Below are positions 1-6,010 of a DNA stretch of 6,232 bases, one piece after another. A program made the position numbers and the translations under genes. The DNA lies in contig CAZAKZ010000236.1 of NCBI GenBank assembly GCA_964485695.1, positions 1 through 6,232 of the forward strand, in the 5' to 3' direction. Numbering within the stretch: the first letter of the stretch is position 1; each line of letters opens with the position of its first letter. The notes beneath the pieces are model-generated. The model saw only the letters and a list, made by a program, of their open reading frames with translations, was not told the origin of the DNA and searched no databases. This stretch comes from CAZAKZ01 sp964485695. Its GTDB lineage: Bacteria > Planctomycetota > JAFGQW01.

Positions 1-144
1 AGGCCCGGTGATCCGCTCATGATCCTGGAAGCCATGAAGATGGAAAACATGATCCACGCGCTCCGGGAGGGTTCCATCAAGAAAATCCACGTGGGCAAGG
101 GCACCGAGGTCAGATCTGACTCACTCCTTCTCGAGTACGACTGA
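1..144 (+). CDS. C-terminal end of a biotinyl-domain protein (biotin carboxyl carrier), 5' truncated by the window edge
   Basis: The frame is open from base 1 and ends at a TGA at 142-144, giving the last 47 residues of a longer protein. It contains the biotin attachment motif EAMKMEN; the lysine that would carry biotin is residue 13 of the visible part (bases 37-39). The sequence that follows (IKKIHVGKGTEVRSDSLLLEYD) is the usual last strands of a biotinyl/lipoyl barrel, which end a few residues before the stop, as in carriers of acyl-CoA carboxylases, pyruvate carboxylase or oxaloacetate/methylmalonyl-CoA decarboxylases. The biotin swings between a biotin carboxylase and a carboxyltransferase site. 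Which enzyme it serves, and whether it is a free carrier or the tail of a multidomain protein, cannot be decided because the upstream part is missing. It lies on the same strand as the molybdenum enzyme operon but is separated from it by 287 bases, so co-transcription is uncertain. Confidence 0.9.
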   Translation, partial: RPGDPLMILEAMKMENMIHALREGSIKKIHVGKGTEVRSDSLLLEYD

Positions 145-431
145 TCCAGCCCGATCAGGCAGGTGGTTCGATCCCCATGGCATCGAGAGACACGGCCGTG
201 ACAATCCGGTCCAGCCCGGGTGTTAACAGCTTGTGGATGAACTGGCGAGAGACCCGCATACCCTACATGTTTGTCCGTAAACCTGACCCAGCCTCCTCTT
301 GAAGATCCCAATGCCTCTCGAGAACCTGTCTAATTCCATTGGGAAAATTATAATTACACGTCACAATTCATGAGTTCGAGCCTTTGAGCAGGCTGTTCCG
401 AATTCCGGCGGATGATCCAGCGAGAAAGAAC
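145..431. other. Intergenic region between the biotinyl protein and the molybdenum enzyme operon
   Basis: There is no convincing gene here. The right half is AT-richer than the flanking genes and holds the best promoter candidate of the window. A 6-bp hairpin (CTGATC 141-146, GATCAG 153-158) straddles the stop of the upstream gene but has no T-run, so it is not a clear terminator. A 41-codon ATG frame at 177-302 with a distant AGGTGG was judged not real because its third-position GC content is well below that of the neighbours. The gap is long enough to separate two transcription units. Confidence 0.6.
326..354 (+). promoter_or_regulatory. Candidate sigma-70-type promoter for the molybdenum enzyme operon
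   Basis: A perfect TATAAT lies at 349-354. At a 17-base spacing upstream is CTGTCT (326-331), which matches TTGACA at only three positions. A start of transcription near 361 would leave a leader of about 70 bases before the preferred ATG at 432. The -10 box sits inside a 10-base perfect palindrome, AATTATAATT (346-355), which could be chance in AT-rich DNA or an operator overlapping the promoter. The weak -35 would suit an activator-dependent promoter, but no activator gene or clear activator site is visible. Confidence 0.45.
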
Positions 432-1292
432 ATGACAGCGATACAGAACTACGCCGCGCCCACGAGCCTGGAGGAAGCCGTCCAGACTGTGGCCGGCGGC
501 GGCACCACCCTGTTTGCGGGCGGCACCGACCTCATGCCCCAGGCCCGGTCCGGGGCGAGGACGTTCAATCCCCTGCTGGTGAATCTCCGCAGGATTCCAG
601 AGCTCCGGGGAATCGCCCGCACCGGTGAGGAGATCCGCGTCGGCGCCCTGACCACCGTGAGCGAAATCCTCGGCCACGGCCTCATCCGGGAACGGGCCGG
701 CATCCTGGCCGACACTGCGGACTGTTTTGCCAGCGGCCAGGTGCGCAACAGCGCCACCCTCGGCGGCAACATCTGCAACGCCTCCCCCGCCGGAGACATG
801 ATCATCCCGCTGATCCTGCTGGATGCCGGGGCGGACCTGGCTTCCTGGTCGGAGGGCAGGGTTACCGGGCGAACCGTACCCGTCGCCGACTTCTTCACGG
901 GTCCCGGCCGGACGAGGATGGAGGACGGTGAGATCCTGACCGGCGTCCGGTTCCCGGTGCCTCGGGAGGGCTTCACCGCCCGGTTCAAGAAGTTCGGGAC
1001 CCGGCCGGCCCTGGACATCTCCGTGGTGTCCGTGGGCATTGCAGGCGTGAAGGAGGACGGCGCGCTCCGGGACGTCCGGGTGGCCTTCGGCGCCGTGGCG
1101 CCGGTTCCACTCCGGGGCCGCGGGACCGAGGCCGTCCTCGAGGGGCAGGTCCTGAACGAAGCGAAGATCGCCGAGGCCGTCGAGGCTGCGGAGAGGGAAG
1201 TCTCTCCCATATCGGACGTGCGCGCCTCCGCCTGGTACCGAAATGAACTCGTCCGCACTTTGACCGGAAGGTTGCTCCGCGATGTCATGTAA
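432..1292 (+). CDS. FAD-binding subunit of a xanthine dehydrogenase/CoxM-family molybdenum hydroxylase
   Basis: This 286-residue medium subunit carries electrons between the iron-sulfur subunit and an external acceptor through FAD. The two family flavin motifs are visible: FAGGTDL at residues 28-34 and ATLGGNICNASPAGD at 108-122. The C-terminal part (about 180-286) fits the CO dehydrogenase flavoprotein C-terminal domain. Length is normal for CoxM/XdhB-type subunits. There are only two cysteines (C98, C115), so it lacks the four-cysteine [4Fe-4S] insertion of the 4-hydroxybenzoyl-CoA reductase beta subunit. The ATG at 432 was chosen because the protein then begins a few residues before the usual P-(T/S)-S-L-E-E-A segment, with a GAGAAAG just upstream (422-428). 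A TTG at 384 would add 16 residues that do not look like the family. It is the first gene of the operon, and its end overlaps the next gene by 11 bases. The family assignment is secure; the substrate is not. Confidence 0.93.
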   Translation: MTAIQNYAAPTSLEEAVQTVAGGGTTLFAGGTDLMPQARSGARTFNPLLVNLRRIPELRGIARTGEEIRVGALTTVSEILGHGLIRERAGILADTADCFASGQVRNSATLGGNICNASPAGDMIIPLILLDAGADLASWSEGRVTGRTVPVADFFTGPGRTRMEDGEILTGVRFPVPREGFTARFKKFGTRPALDISVVSVGIAGVKEDGALRDVRVAFGAVAPVPLRGRGTEAVLEGQVLNEAKIAEAVEAAEREVSPISDVRASAWYRNELVRTLTGRLLRDVM

Positions 1293-1764
1293 AAAGGAAA
1301 TCAGCTTCACACTGAACGGCAGGTCGGTCACCGTGACCATCCCGGTCGATATGGACACCCTCACCATGCTCAGGGACGAGCTGGACATGACCGGCACCAA
1401 GCTCGGCTGCGGGGAAGGCGAGTGCGGATCCTGCACCATCCTGGTCGACGGCGTCTCGGTGAACTCCTGCCTCATGTTCGCCGTGGACTGCGACGGCCGG
1501 GAGGTCACCACGGTGGAGGGCCTGATCACCGATAAGGGCAAGAGCATCCTGCAGGAGGAGTTCGTGAACCACGGCGCTGTGCAGTGCGGTTTTTGCACGC
1601 CCGGCCTGGTCATGCAGGGAACCTACCTGATCAAACAGGACCCCGGCCTGTCCGAGGAGGAGATCAAGCGGGGCATAGAGGGAAACCTGTGCCGCTGCAC
1701 GGGGTACAGGAAGGTCATCGACGCCATCGCGTCCGCGGTCAAGAAAACCAATGCGGCGGAGTGA
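1282..1764 (+). CDS. Two-[2Fe-2S] ferredoxin-like subunit of the molybdenum hydroxylase (CoxS/XdhC-type small subunit)
   Basis: This 160-residue small subunit relays electrons between the molybdenum centre and FAD. The N-terminal plant-ferredoxin-like domain (about 1-78) has the first cluster ligands C43, C48, C51 and C63 in the GCGEGECGSC context. The C-terminal helical domain carries the second cluster on C102, C105, C137 and C139 (QCGFCTPG and NLCRCTGY). All eight ligands are present, and the length is typical (150-170). Q101, next to C102 in the conserved V-Q-C-G-F-C, is the residue that contacts the pterin cofactor in family structures. The start overlaps the FAD gene by 11 bases, with GGAAGG at 1266-1271 as a somewhat distant ribosome site, which suggests translational coupling. 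The next gene begins 3 bases after its stop. There is no signal peptide; the complex should be cytoplasmic. Confidence 0.96.
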   Translation: MSCKKEISFTLNGRSVTVTIPVDMDTLTMLRDELDMTGTKLGCGEGECGSCTILVDGVSVNSCLMFAVDCDGREVTTVEGLITDKGKSILQEEFVNHGAVQCGFCTPGLVMQGTYLIKQDPGLSEEEIKRGIEGNLCRCTGYRKVIDAIASAVKKTNAAE

Positions 1765-1767
1765 GCC

Positions 1768-4059
1768 ATGACAGGCATCAAGAAAGAAACCCTCATCGGC
1801 AAGCGCATCCCCAAGCTGGACGCCCCCGGCAAGGTGACCGGCGAGACGTGCTACATGAATGACATCGAGCTGCCCGGCATGCTCCACGGGAAGATCCTGC
1901 GATCCGACCGCGTCCATGCACGCATCACGAGCATCGACACGAGCGCGGCAAAGGCCCTTCCCGGCGTCCACGCAGTCCTCACCGCCGAGGACACGTCCGG
2001 CGTCCCCCTGGGCCACGGCCGGGACAACCCGCCCCTGAAGAGCGACAGGGTCCGATGCATCCGCGACGAGATCGCGGCCGTGGCCGCCGAGACCGAGGCC
2101 ATCGCCGAGGAGGCCTGCCGCCTGATCCGGGTCGAATACGAGGACCTGCCCGCCGTGTTCTCGCCGGCCGAAGCCCTGAAGGAGGGCGCCCCCGTCATCC
2201 ACGAGAAGCGGCCGAACAACATTCCCTTCACCTTCGACTACGGTCACGGCGACATCGAGAAGGGAGAGGCGGAGTCCGACTTCGTCGTCGAGGACACCTT
2301 CACCCTCCACTTCGTCACCCACTGCTGCATGGGCGTGAGCGGTTGCATCGCCAACTTCGACTCCGAGGACAACCTCACCATCCACTCCCAGACCCAGATC
2401 CCGTTCATGTACAAGCGGGACATCTCCCCGGTCATCGGCGTGCCCCCCGAGAAGATCCGGGTCATCCAGCCCCCCCTCGGCGGCGGTTTCGGCAGCAAGC
2501 TGGACATCTATCCCTTCGAGCCCATCTGCATCTTCCTGGCCCGGGCCACCCGGCGGCCGGTCCGCCTCCTGTTCACGCGCGAGGAGGAATTCGTCGCCTC
2601 CCCCACCCGCCAACCGGTGGAGTTCACACTGCGTAGCGGTGTCAAGAAGGACGGCACCCTCACCTTCCGCGAAGCACGCACCCTCCACGACAACGGCGGC
2701 TACACCTCCTGGGGCGCCACGACGCCGTTCGTGATGATGCAAACGATCTCATCGCTCTACCGCGTGGAACACTGCAAGTACCACACCACCGTGGTCTACA
2801 CCAACAACCCCTACAGCGGATCGTTCCGCGGCTACGGAAACCTGCAGGCCACCTTTGCCGTGGAGTCCCACATGGACAAGCTGGCCGAGGCCGTGGACAT
2901 GAATCCGCTCGAGTTCCGGCTGCTGAACGCACAGAAGCCCGGCGAGACCACCGGCCAGGGCATGGTGTTCAAGACCTGCGGCTTCCACGACTGCCTCCAC
3001 CTGGCGTCGGCCAGGAGTGATTTTCTCGAGAAGCACACCGCCTACAGGGCCGGCCAGAGCGGTCCGGTGAAGCGAGGCATCGGCATCGCCTCGCTCCTGC
3101 ACGTGGGCGGCGGGGCCAAGATCTATCACACCGACGGCTGCGGCACCATTCTTAAGATCGACGACTTCGCCCGGGTCACCGTGTTGACCGGATCGTCCGA
3201 GATCGGCCAGGGCTCGGAGACCGTCATCGCCCAGTTCGTGGCCGAGGAGCTGGGGCTGCCCATCTCCGCGATCCAAGTCATCAACAACGATACAGAAATC
3301 ACACCGTGGGACGTGGGCGTCCACGCGAGCCGCACCACATTCATGGCCGGAAACTCGGCGCTCCGCGCGGCCCGAAAGGCGCGCGAGAAGCTCCTCGCCG
3401 CGGCCGGCGAACAGGCCGGTGTGGACCCGGAGACGCTCGATCTCCGCGGCGGTCATGTGGTGCGCGCAGAGGACGGCGAGTCCGTGGTGGAGCTGGGCAA
3501 GCTGCTGAGATCGCTCCACTTCAAGACCAAGAACGAAATCGTCATGACCAGCGAGTACTACGAGCCGCCGAGCGTCATGCAGGACCGCGAATTCAAGGGC
3601 GACGTCTCCGCCGCGTATGCCTTCGGCACCCACGTGGTGGAACTGGAGGTGGACACGGAGACCGGATTGGTCCGGGTTCTGAAGGTGACGGCCGCCCACG
3701 ACGTGGGCAGGGTCATCAACGCCATGGCCATCGAGGGCCAGGTGGAGGGCGGCGTGGTCATGGGCATCGGATACGCCACCACCGAAAACCTGGTCGTGGA
3801 AGAGGGGCGGGTGAAGAATCCGTGCTTCCGCGACTACAAGCTGATCACCGCGCCCGAGATCCCGGAAATCGACATGGCGTTCATCGAGACCCAGGACCCC
3901 GAAGGACCGGCCGGCGCCAAGGGCATCGGTGAGGCCCCTTCCATCTGCATCTCGGCCGCCATAGCCAACGCACTCCACAACGCGACCGGAGTCCGGATCC
4001 TCGAGCTTCCCCTCACGCCCGAGAAGGTGCTCCGGAGACTGAAAGACCACGAGGACTGA
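1768..4059 (+). CDS. Molybdopterin-binding catalytic subunit of a molybdenum hydroxylase, HcrA-like (xanthine oxidase family)
   Basis: This 763-residue large subunit binds the molybdenum-pterin cofactor and holds the active site. Residues about 18-125 form the aldehyde oxidase/xanthine dehydrogenase a/b hammerhead domain (KLDAPGKVTG opening); the rest is the two-part molybdopterin domain. Visible motifs are PLGGGFGSK (236-244), SFRGYGNLQ (352-360), EIGQG (478-482, with Q481 near the Mo) and GIGEAP (719-724). E722 is at the place of the family's catalytic glutamate. The stretch INNDTEITPWDVG...SRTTFMAGN resembles the 4-hydroxybenzoyl-CoA reductase alpha subunit. By my alignment, the bovine xanthine oxidase purine-contact residues E802, R880 and F914 are L245, V322 and Y356 here, which argues against xanthine as substrate. 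The CoxL AYRCSFR loop is absent. The usual M-E-P motif is M-G-V (188-190). GGAG at 1758-1761, 6 bases before the ATG, supports the start. The substrate is unknown; a CoA-ester or aromatic/heterocyclic acid is my inference. Confidence 0.93.
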   Translation: MTGIKKETLIGKRIPKLDAPGKVTGETCYMNDIELPGMLHGKILRSDRVHARITSIDTSAAKALPGVHAVLTAEDTSGVPLGHGRDNPPLKSDRVRCIRDEIAAVAAETEAIAEEACRLIRVEYEDLPAVFSPAEALKEGAPVIHEKRPNNIPFTFDYGHGDIEKGEAESDFVVEDTFTLHFVTHCCMGVSGCIANFDSEDNLTIHSQTQIPFMYKRDISPVIGVPPEKIRVIQPPLGGGFGSKLDIYPFEPICIFLARATRRPVRLLFTREEEFVASPTRQPVEFTLRSGVKKDGTLTFREARTLHDNGGYTSWGATTPFVMMQTISSLYRVEHCKYHTTVVYTNNPYSGSFRGYGNLQATFAVESHMDKLAEAVDMNPLEFRLLNAQKPGETTGQGMVFKTCGFHDCLHLASARSDFLEKHTAYRAGQSGPVKRGIGIASLLHVGGGAKIYHTDGCGTILKIDDFARVTVLTGSSEIGQGSETVIAQFVAEELGLPISAIQVINNDTEITPWDVGVHASRTTFMAGNSALRAARKAREKLLAAAGEQAGVDPETLDLRGGHVVRAEDGESVVELGKLLRSLHFKTKNEIVMTSEYYEPPSVMQDREFKGDVSAAYAFGTHVVELEVDTETGLVRVLKVTAAHDVGRVINAMAIEGQVEGGVVMGIGYATTENLVVEEGRVKNPCFRDYKLITAPEIPEIDMAFIETQDPEGPAGAKGIGEAPSICISAAIANALHNATGVRILELPLTPEKVLRRLKDHED

Positions 4060-4064
4060 AGACC

Positions 4065-5255
4065 ATGAAGCCCCGCACCGTGCTTGCCATGGAGCAGGCC
4101 CTCTCCATGACCTACGCCACCTCCCGCTTTGTCCAGCTGGGCTGGCGGGTCATCCGCCTGGAGTCCACGCCCTACGGCAAGGCGCTGCCCGGGGATCCCA
4201 ACCGCTACGTGGGCAAGGTCGTGGCGGACGAGGATCGCAGGTCCTACTTCATCGCGCCCAACGTGGGCAAGGAGGCCATCGCCCTGAACCTGAAGGAGGC
4301 CGAGGGCAGGGACCTGGTGAAGCGCATCATCCGTGAGTTCGACGTCGACGTCTTCTGCTGCAACACGCTGCCGTCGCGGTACGAATCATTCGGCATCGAC
4401 TACGACACCCTGAAAGCCGTGAAGCCGGACATCATCTGGGCCGCCATTTCCGCCATGGGCCCCGACCATCCCAATACGCCCGGGTACGACCCCGCCATCC
4501 AGGCCATGGCGGGATTCATGGAGATCACCGGCCACAGCGACGGCCCCCCCACCCTGGCGGGAACGCCGCTGGTGGACCTGAAGGCCGGCGACGAGGTCTA
4601 CGCGGGCGTCCTGCTGGCCCTGGCGGAGAAGGCCGAGTCCGGAAAGGGCAAGGCTTTCCACGTGTCCATGCTCCAGGCCGCGGCGTCCTGGCTCATCACC
4701 ACCCTGCCGCTTCTGGACTTCGACTGCGATCCCCTGGAAGTGACCCGGTGCGGCAACGAGCACAGGAAGTTCCTGCCGGTGAACGCCTACCCCACCCGGG
4801 ACGGCTACATCTACGTCGCCATCGGAAACGACATCCAGTGGCAAAGGCTCGTCGATCTGGATCCATTCGAGGCCCTGGACATCAAGGACCGCAGGACCAA
4901 CACCGGACGCCTCCAGGACCGGGAGGCCATCAACCGGGACATGGAAGCCGTGATCGCGAAGCGCACCACGGCCGAGTGGAGCAAGGTCTTCGCAGATGCC
5001 CGGATCCCCCACGCCCCCATCCACACCATCTATCAGGTACGCGACATGGAGGCCCTGGCCTCGAAGCTCCCCACGACCCGCACGCCCGACGGCAAGGTGA
5101 TCCACCTGTCGCCGCCCGGTACGGACATGGGTGGGGCTGTGCGGGACTACCCCTTCCCCCCGAAATACAGCCAGGACACGGAGGCCGTCCTCACGGCGGT
5201 GGGGCTGTCAGGTGGGGACATCGCCGGGCTGAGAGAGAGGGGGATCATCCCCTGA
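4065..5255 (+). CDS. Class III (CaiB/BaiF, formyl-CoA transferase-like) CoA-transferase
   Basis: This 396-residue enzyme belongs to the family that moves CoA between an acyl-CoA donor and a free carboxylic acid through aspartyl-anhydride and aspartyl-CoA intermediates. The N-terminal Rossmann-type segment has LGWRVIRLE, then the A-L-N-L-K region near residue 75, DVFCCNTLPSRYESFGIDY, and KPDIIWAAISAMGP. D171 in GTPLVDLKAGDEVYAG matches the catalytic aspartate. It is followed by the conserved GKGKAFHVSMLQA (193-205), and the C-terminal part continues the fold. Length is normal. The extreme N terminus reads TVLAMEQALSMTYATS instead of the usual V-L-D-L...A-G-P, so the family's Gly-Pro is missing. 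The gene starts 5 bases after the catalytic subunit, with GAGGA at 4051-4055 as ribosome site, so it is almost certainly co-transcribed and probably provides or exchanges the CoA ester used or formed by the molybdenum enzyme. Donor and acceptor acids cannot be inferred. Confidence 0.92.
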   Translation: MKPRTVLAMEQALSMTYATSRFVQLGWRVIRLESTPYGKALPGDPNRYVGKVVADEDRRSYFIAPNVGKEAIALNLKEAEGRDLVKRIIREFDVDVFCCNTLPSRYESFGIDYDTLKAVKPDIIWAAISAMGPDHPNTPGYDPAIQAMAGFMEITGHSDGPPTLAGTPLVDLKAGDEVYAGVLLALAEKAESGKGKAFHVSMLQAAASWLITTLPLLDFDCDPLEVTRCGNEHRKFLPVNAYPTRDGYIYVAIGNDIQWQRLVDLDPFEALDIKDRRTNTGRLQDREAINRDMEAVIAKRTTAEWSKVFADARIPHAPIHTIYQVRDMEALASKLPTTRTPDGKVIHLSPPGTDMGGAVRDYPFPPKYSQDTEAVLTAVGLSGGDIAGLRERGIIP

Positions 5256-5286
5256 TCAGGAGCGAGGGGACGGTTCGGACCGACGC

Positions 5287-5871
5287 CTACCGGCACCGCT
5301 GCCAGTCGGAGCCCATGTAGAGGGATTCGAGCTCCCTCCACAGGGCGTCCATGTCGCAGGTCATGACGACGAGGTCCTGGAGATTGCCGTTCTGGTCCAT
5401 GACGTAGTCGTGAAGGAGAGATTCCTGCTTGAATCCGAGCCTCTTGCAGATGCTCATCGCAGCCATCTGCGGCCCCATCATCTTCACGATGACCTCCTTG
5501 ATCTGTCTTCGGGCCGCCACGAGGTAGAGTTCCCTCATCATGATCATGCCCAGGCCCTTGCGCTGGTGGGACCTGGACACCAGGACCCGGAGCTCGCCCT
5601 GATGCCGGTGCCATTCTTCCGGGGAAATCTCCAGGGCACCGTATGCCACGACCTCGTCATCGAGGAGCGCGATGACGCGCGCGTCCTTTCCGGAAGAGGA
5701 AGTCCTCAGCCGCCACTCGACGGCGCCCTTCTGGGTGACGTCGATCCTGAGGTATCGCCTGTCTTCGACGGGAAGGGACTTGAAGAAACCATGCAGCTGT
5801 TCAATGTCGTCCAGACTCAGATCACGAACATGAACCGTCGTCCCGCCCTTCAATGTTTCAATCTTGTTCAT
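5287..5871 (-). CDS. GNAT-family N-acetyltransferase, resembling the catalytic domain of Pat-type protein lysine acetyltransferases
   Basis: This 194-residue protein is a single GNAT domain. Motif A, the acetyl-CoA pyrophosphate loop, is visible as QRKGLG (103-108) after the strand ELRVLVS (93-99). The later GNAT elements KEVIVKMMGPQMAAMSICKRLGF (125-147) include the N/Q-x-x-(A/M)-x-x-x-(Y/C)-x-x-x-G-F-type helix. The N-terminal VRDLSLDDIEQLHGFFKSLPVEDRRYLR resembles the start of the acetyltransferase domain in Pat enzymes, which acetylate acyl-CoA synthetases; the nucleotide-binding or ADP-forming synthetase domain of long Pat proteins is absent. The ATG at 5871 was chosen because the domain begins at about residue 13. 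A TTG at 5955 would add 28 residues unlike the family. No clear ribosome site precedes either start, which is a weakness. The gene converges on the CoA-transferase with 31 bases between stops. The target could be a protein or a small molecule; a protein target is inference from resemblance and context. Confidence 0.85.
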   Translation of the reverse strand: MNKIETLKGGTTVHVRDLSLDDIEQLHGFFKSLPVEDRRYLRIDVTQKGAVEWRLRTSSSGKDARVIALLDDEVVAYGALEISPEEWHRHQGELRVLVSRSHQRKGLGMIMMRELYLVAARRQIKEVIVKMMGPQMAAMSICKRLGFKQESLLHDYVMDQNGNLQDLVVMTCDMDALWRELESLYMGSDWQRCR

Positions 5872-5926
5872 GCAGTAGCGTCCAGTTTCAAAACACTTCT
5901 GAATTCTCACACATCTGTTGAGAGAT

Positions 5927-5955
5927 AGTATGTATGAATTGCTTGAAAATTGCAA
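5927..5955 (-). promoter_or_regulatory. Weak candidate promoter for the GNAT gene
   Basis: Reading leftwards, TTGCAA (5950-5955) and CATACT (5927-5932) are separated by 17 bases. Each matches four of six consensus positions. Transcription would begin near 5920, about 50 bases before the ATG at 5871. The region is AT-rich, so chance matches are likely, and the true promoter could be elsewhere in 5880-6030. Confidence 0.25.
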
Positions 5956-5975
5956 TAGCCGCGACCTCCCGAGAG

Positions 5976-6010
5976 CCTTGTTTTTAGATCAGGGTTGTTC
6001 CTTGTTTTTA
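5976..6010. repeat. 11-base direct repeat CCTTGTTTTTA next to a poly-T tract
   Basis: CCTTGTTTTTA occurs at 5976-5986 and again exactly at 6000-6010, 24 bases apart start to start. The second copy runs into a T-rich tract (6005-6022) interrupted by two A bases. On the minus strand these are A-tracts located upstream of the GNAT gene, at a place where bent DNA or a regulator site could lie. No hairpin precedes the T-run on the plus strand, so it is not a convincing terminator. The low complexity of the repeat makes chance possible. Confidence 0.4.

Noticed and set aside
141..158. Hairpin CTGATC/GATCAG across the stop of the biotinyl protein as a terminator
   Set aside because: The stem has only 6 base pairs and no T-run follows.
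177..302. 41-codon ATG frame in the gap before the operon, with AGGTGG at 161-166
   Set aside because: The ribosome site is 10 bases away, third-position GC is about two thirds (lower than the neighbouring genes), and there is no recognisable motif.
354..1613. Long minus-strand open frames opposite the FAD and iron-sulfur genes (also 449-1288 and 1285-2742)
   Set aside because: They are antisense shadows of GC-rich codon use. The plus-strand frames carry all the family motifs, and the minus-strand products are low-complexity and resemble nothing.
2749..4050. 433-codon minus-strand open frame opposite the catalytic subunit
   Set aside because: It is fully inside a gene with clear motifs on the other strand; its composition is typical of an antisense shadow.
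1768..4059. Aerobic carbon monoxide dehydrogenase (CoxMSL), suggested by the medium-small-large gene order
   Set aside because: The active-site loop AYRCSFR of form I CoxL is absent (YSGSFRGYG instead), and the sequence resembles the hydroxybenzoyl-CoA reductase branch more closely.
5240..5252. GGGGATCATCCCC palindrome at the end of the CoA-transferase as a terminator
   Set aside because: The stem is about 5 base pairs with a 3-base loop and no T-run follows on either strand; it also lies in the coding sequence just before the stop.
5271..5282. CGGT-TCGG-ACCG hairpin between the convergent genes
   Set aside because: A 4-base stem without a T-run is too weak to support a bidirectional terminator.
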